Below are positions 4,989 to 5,647 of a DNA stretch of 5,647 bases, piece after piece; position 1 is the first letter of the stretch, and the number at the start of each line of letters is the position of its first letter. The notes under the pieces were generated by a model that had not been told where the DNA came from, made no database searches, and saw nothing but the letters and a program-made list of their open reading frames with translations. Made by a program: the position numbers and the translations under genes. Source of the stretch: Bacteroidales bacterium H10 (GTDB lineage Bacteria; Bacteroidota; Bacteroidia; Bacteroidales; Muribaculaceae); the NCBI GenBank assembly GCA_001701295.1, contig DAAV01000046.1, positions 21,274 to 26,920 of the forward strand, written 5' to 3'.

Positions 4989-5647
4989 TATCTGAAAAAC
5001 GACATTAATTCCTCGGAATCGGTCTTTATATCCGCGCAGATATAACCTTCTGTAGTTCGGGTTGAATTATGACCTATCATTCGGCTTATAGTATATAGAT
5101 CAACACCTCGGAGATACAGATTGGTCGCGAATGAACGTCGACTTGTGTGCGAGCTGATAAATTCCCATTTTTCGCCCTCTTTGGTTTCTCCAGCCTTAAA
5201 CACCTTGACCGCATCCACTATTCCGCATCTCTTACAGATTCGGCGAATGATGTTGTTGTAGGTTGTATCGTCAATCTCTATTTTCGGACAAGTAGCTATA
5301 TATTCACGCACAATCGGCTTTAGTGGCACTGTAGAATGAATCTTTGTCTTGATAGATACATATTGCAGAGTGTTGCCTACAATATTGCTCTCTGTCAGTT
5401 TAGCTGCATCTGAATGTCTCGTTCCGCAGTAGGCCGAAATAACGAACAGATTGCGAACATAAAGCTCTCTATCGTTCTTTGGCACATATCCCACGATTTT
5501 CTGGATCTCCTCTTCTGTCAGATATACATTTTGGACAGCGCATTTACGTGGTGTCAGCACCTTTGCGAAGCCTCGTGGCAAACTCACTTCGTCGGAATAA
5601 AGGTTAAGAACGGCTTTTAACTTAGTGGCGTACTGGTTTACACTATT
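4988..5647 (-). CDS. int: Tyrosine recombinase/phage integrase, N-terminus beyond window
   Basis: This enzyme cuts and rejoins DNA at attachment sites to integrate or excise the element. The visible 219 residues hold the end of the SAM-like core-binding domain (about 1-30, starting NSVNQYATKLKAVLNL) and the whole catalytic domain. All catalytic residues are present: R77 (CGTRHSD), probably K100 (SIKTK), H167 and R170 (SSHTSRRSF), H193 (MIGHNSTRTT) and the nucleophile Y202 (TEGYICAD, codon at 5042-5044). The frame stays open to the right edge, so the protein is cut by the window, not by mutation. A GTG at 5585-5587 is in frame, but the upstream residues continue the core-binding domain, so it is not the start. 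The pattern fits Bacteroidota phage or conjugative-element integrases. Which attachment site it uses cannot be told: the 5' flank is outside and no att repeat is recognisable. Confidence 0.94.
   Translation of the reverse strand, partial: NSVNQYATKLKAVLNLYSDEVSLPRGFAKVLTPRKCAVQNVYLTEEEIQKIVGYVPKNDRELYVRNLFVISAYCGTRHSDAAKLTESNIVGNTLQYVSIKTKIHSTVPLKPIVREYIATCPKIEIDDTTYNNIIRRICKRCGIVDAVKVFKAGETKEGEKWEFISSHTSRRSFATNLYLRGVDLYTISRMIGHNSTRTTEGYICADIKTDSEELMSFFR

Noticed and set aside
5585..5587. GTG as the start of the recombinase
   Set aside because: The frame continues upstream to the window edge with sequence fitting the core-binding domain, so the gene is simply cut by the edge.
5414..5620. 68-codon plus-strand open frame
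   Set aside because: It is antisense to the recombinase, whose catalytic residues are intact on the other strand.

Overview
This window looks like part of a temperate tailed phage or prophage of a Bacteroidota host, probably a gut Bacteroidales. The host call rests on three promoters of the Bacteroidota sigma-ABfr type (TAnnTTTG at -7 with a weak -33 box), the lack of strong Shine-Dalgarno sites before most genes, and a DUF3127 gene, a family typical of this phylum. No tRNA, rRNA, CRISPR array or insertion sequence is visible.

Layout. Bases 1-135 hold no gene but contain a promoter (31-62) followed almost at once by a strong terminator-like hairpin (91-135). Bases 136-4022 are a tight plus-strand packaging and head-entry cassette: terminase large subunit (136-1722), portal (1724-3274, one base later) and a MuF-like minor head protein (3258-4022, overlapping the portal by 17 bases). 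Bases 4023-4125 carry a second plus-strand promoter with dyad symmetry. It drives a short DUF3127 protein (true start 4126, end 4512) with an SSB-like acidic tail. A 12-bp hairpin (4531-4558) separates this gene from a minus-strand block: an unrecognised, very acidic 125-residue protein (4564-4941) with its own promoter (4958-4988), then a tyrosine recombinase (4988 to beyond 5647) whose N-terminus is cut off by the window edge.

How it works together. TerL would pump DNA through the portal ring into a prohead in which the MuF-like protein is a minor component. The recombinase would integrate or excise the element, and the DUF3127 protein may act on single-stranded DNA or in replication. No scaffold, protease or major capsid gene follows the MuF-like gene, so either those genes lie elsewhere or the element is rearranged or defective.

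The most interesting signals are regulatory. All three promoters carry the same motif, TATTT-N3-ATAAAWTAG, in the spacer just before the -7 box. In addition, a promoter-terminator pair sits directly before the terminase gene, an arrangement that recalls the lambda pR'/tR' late control point. Both are inferences from sequence alone.
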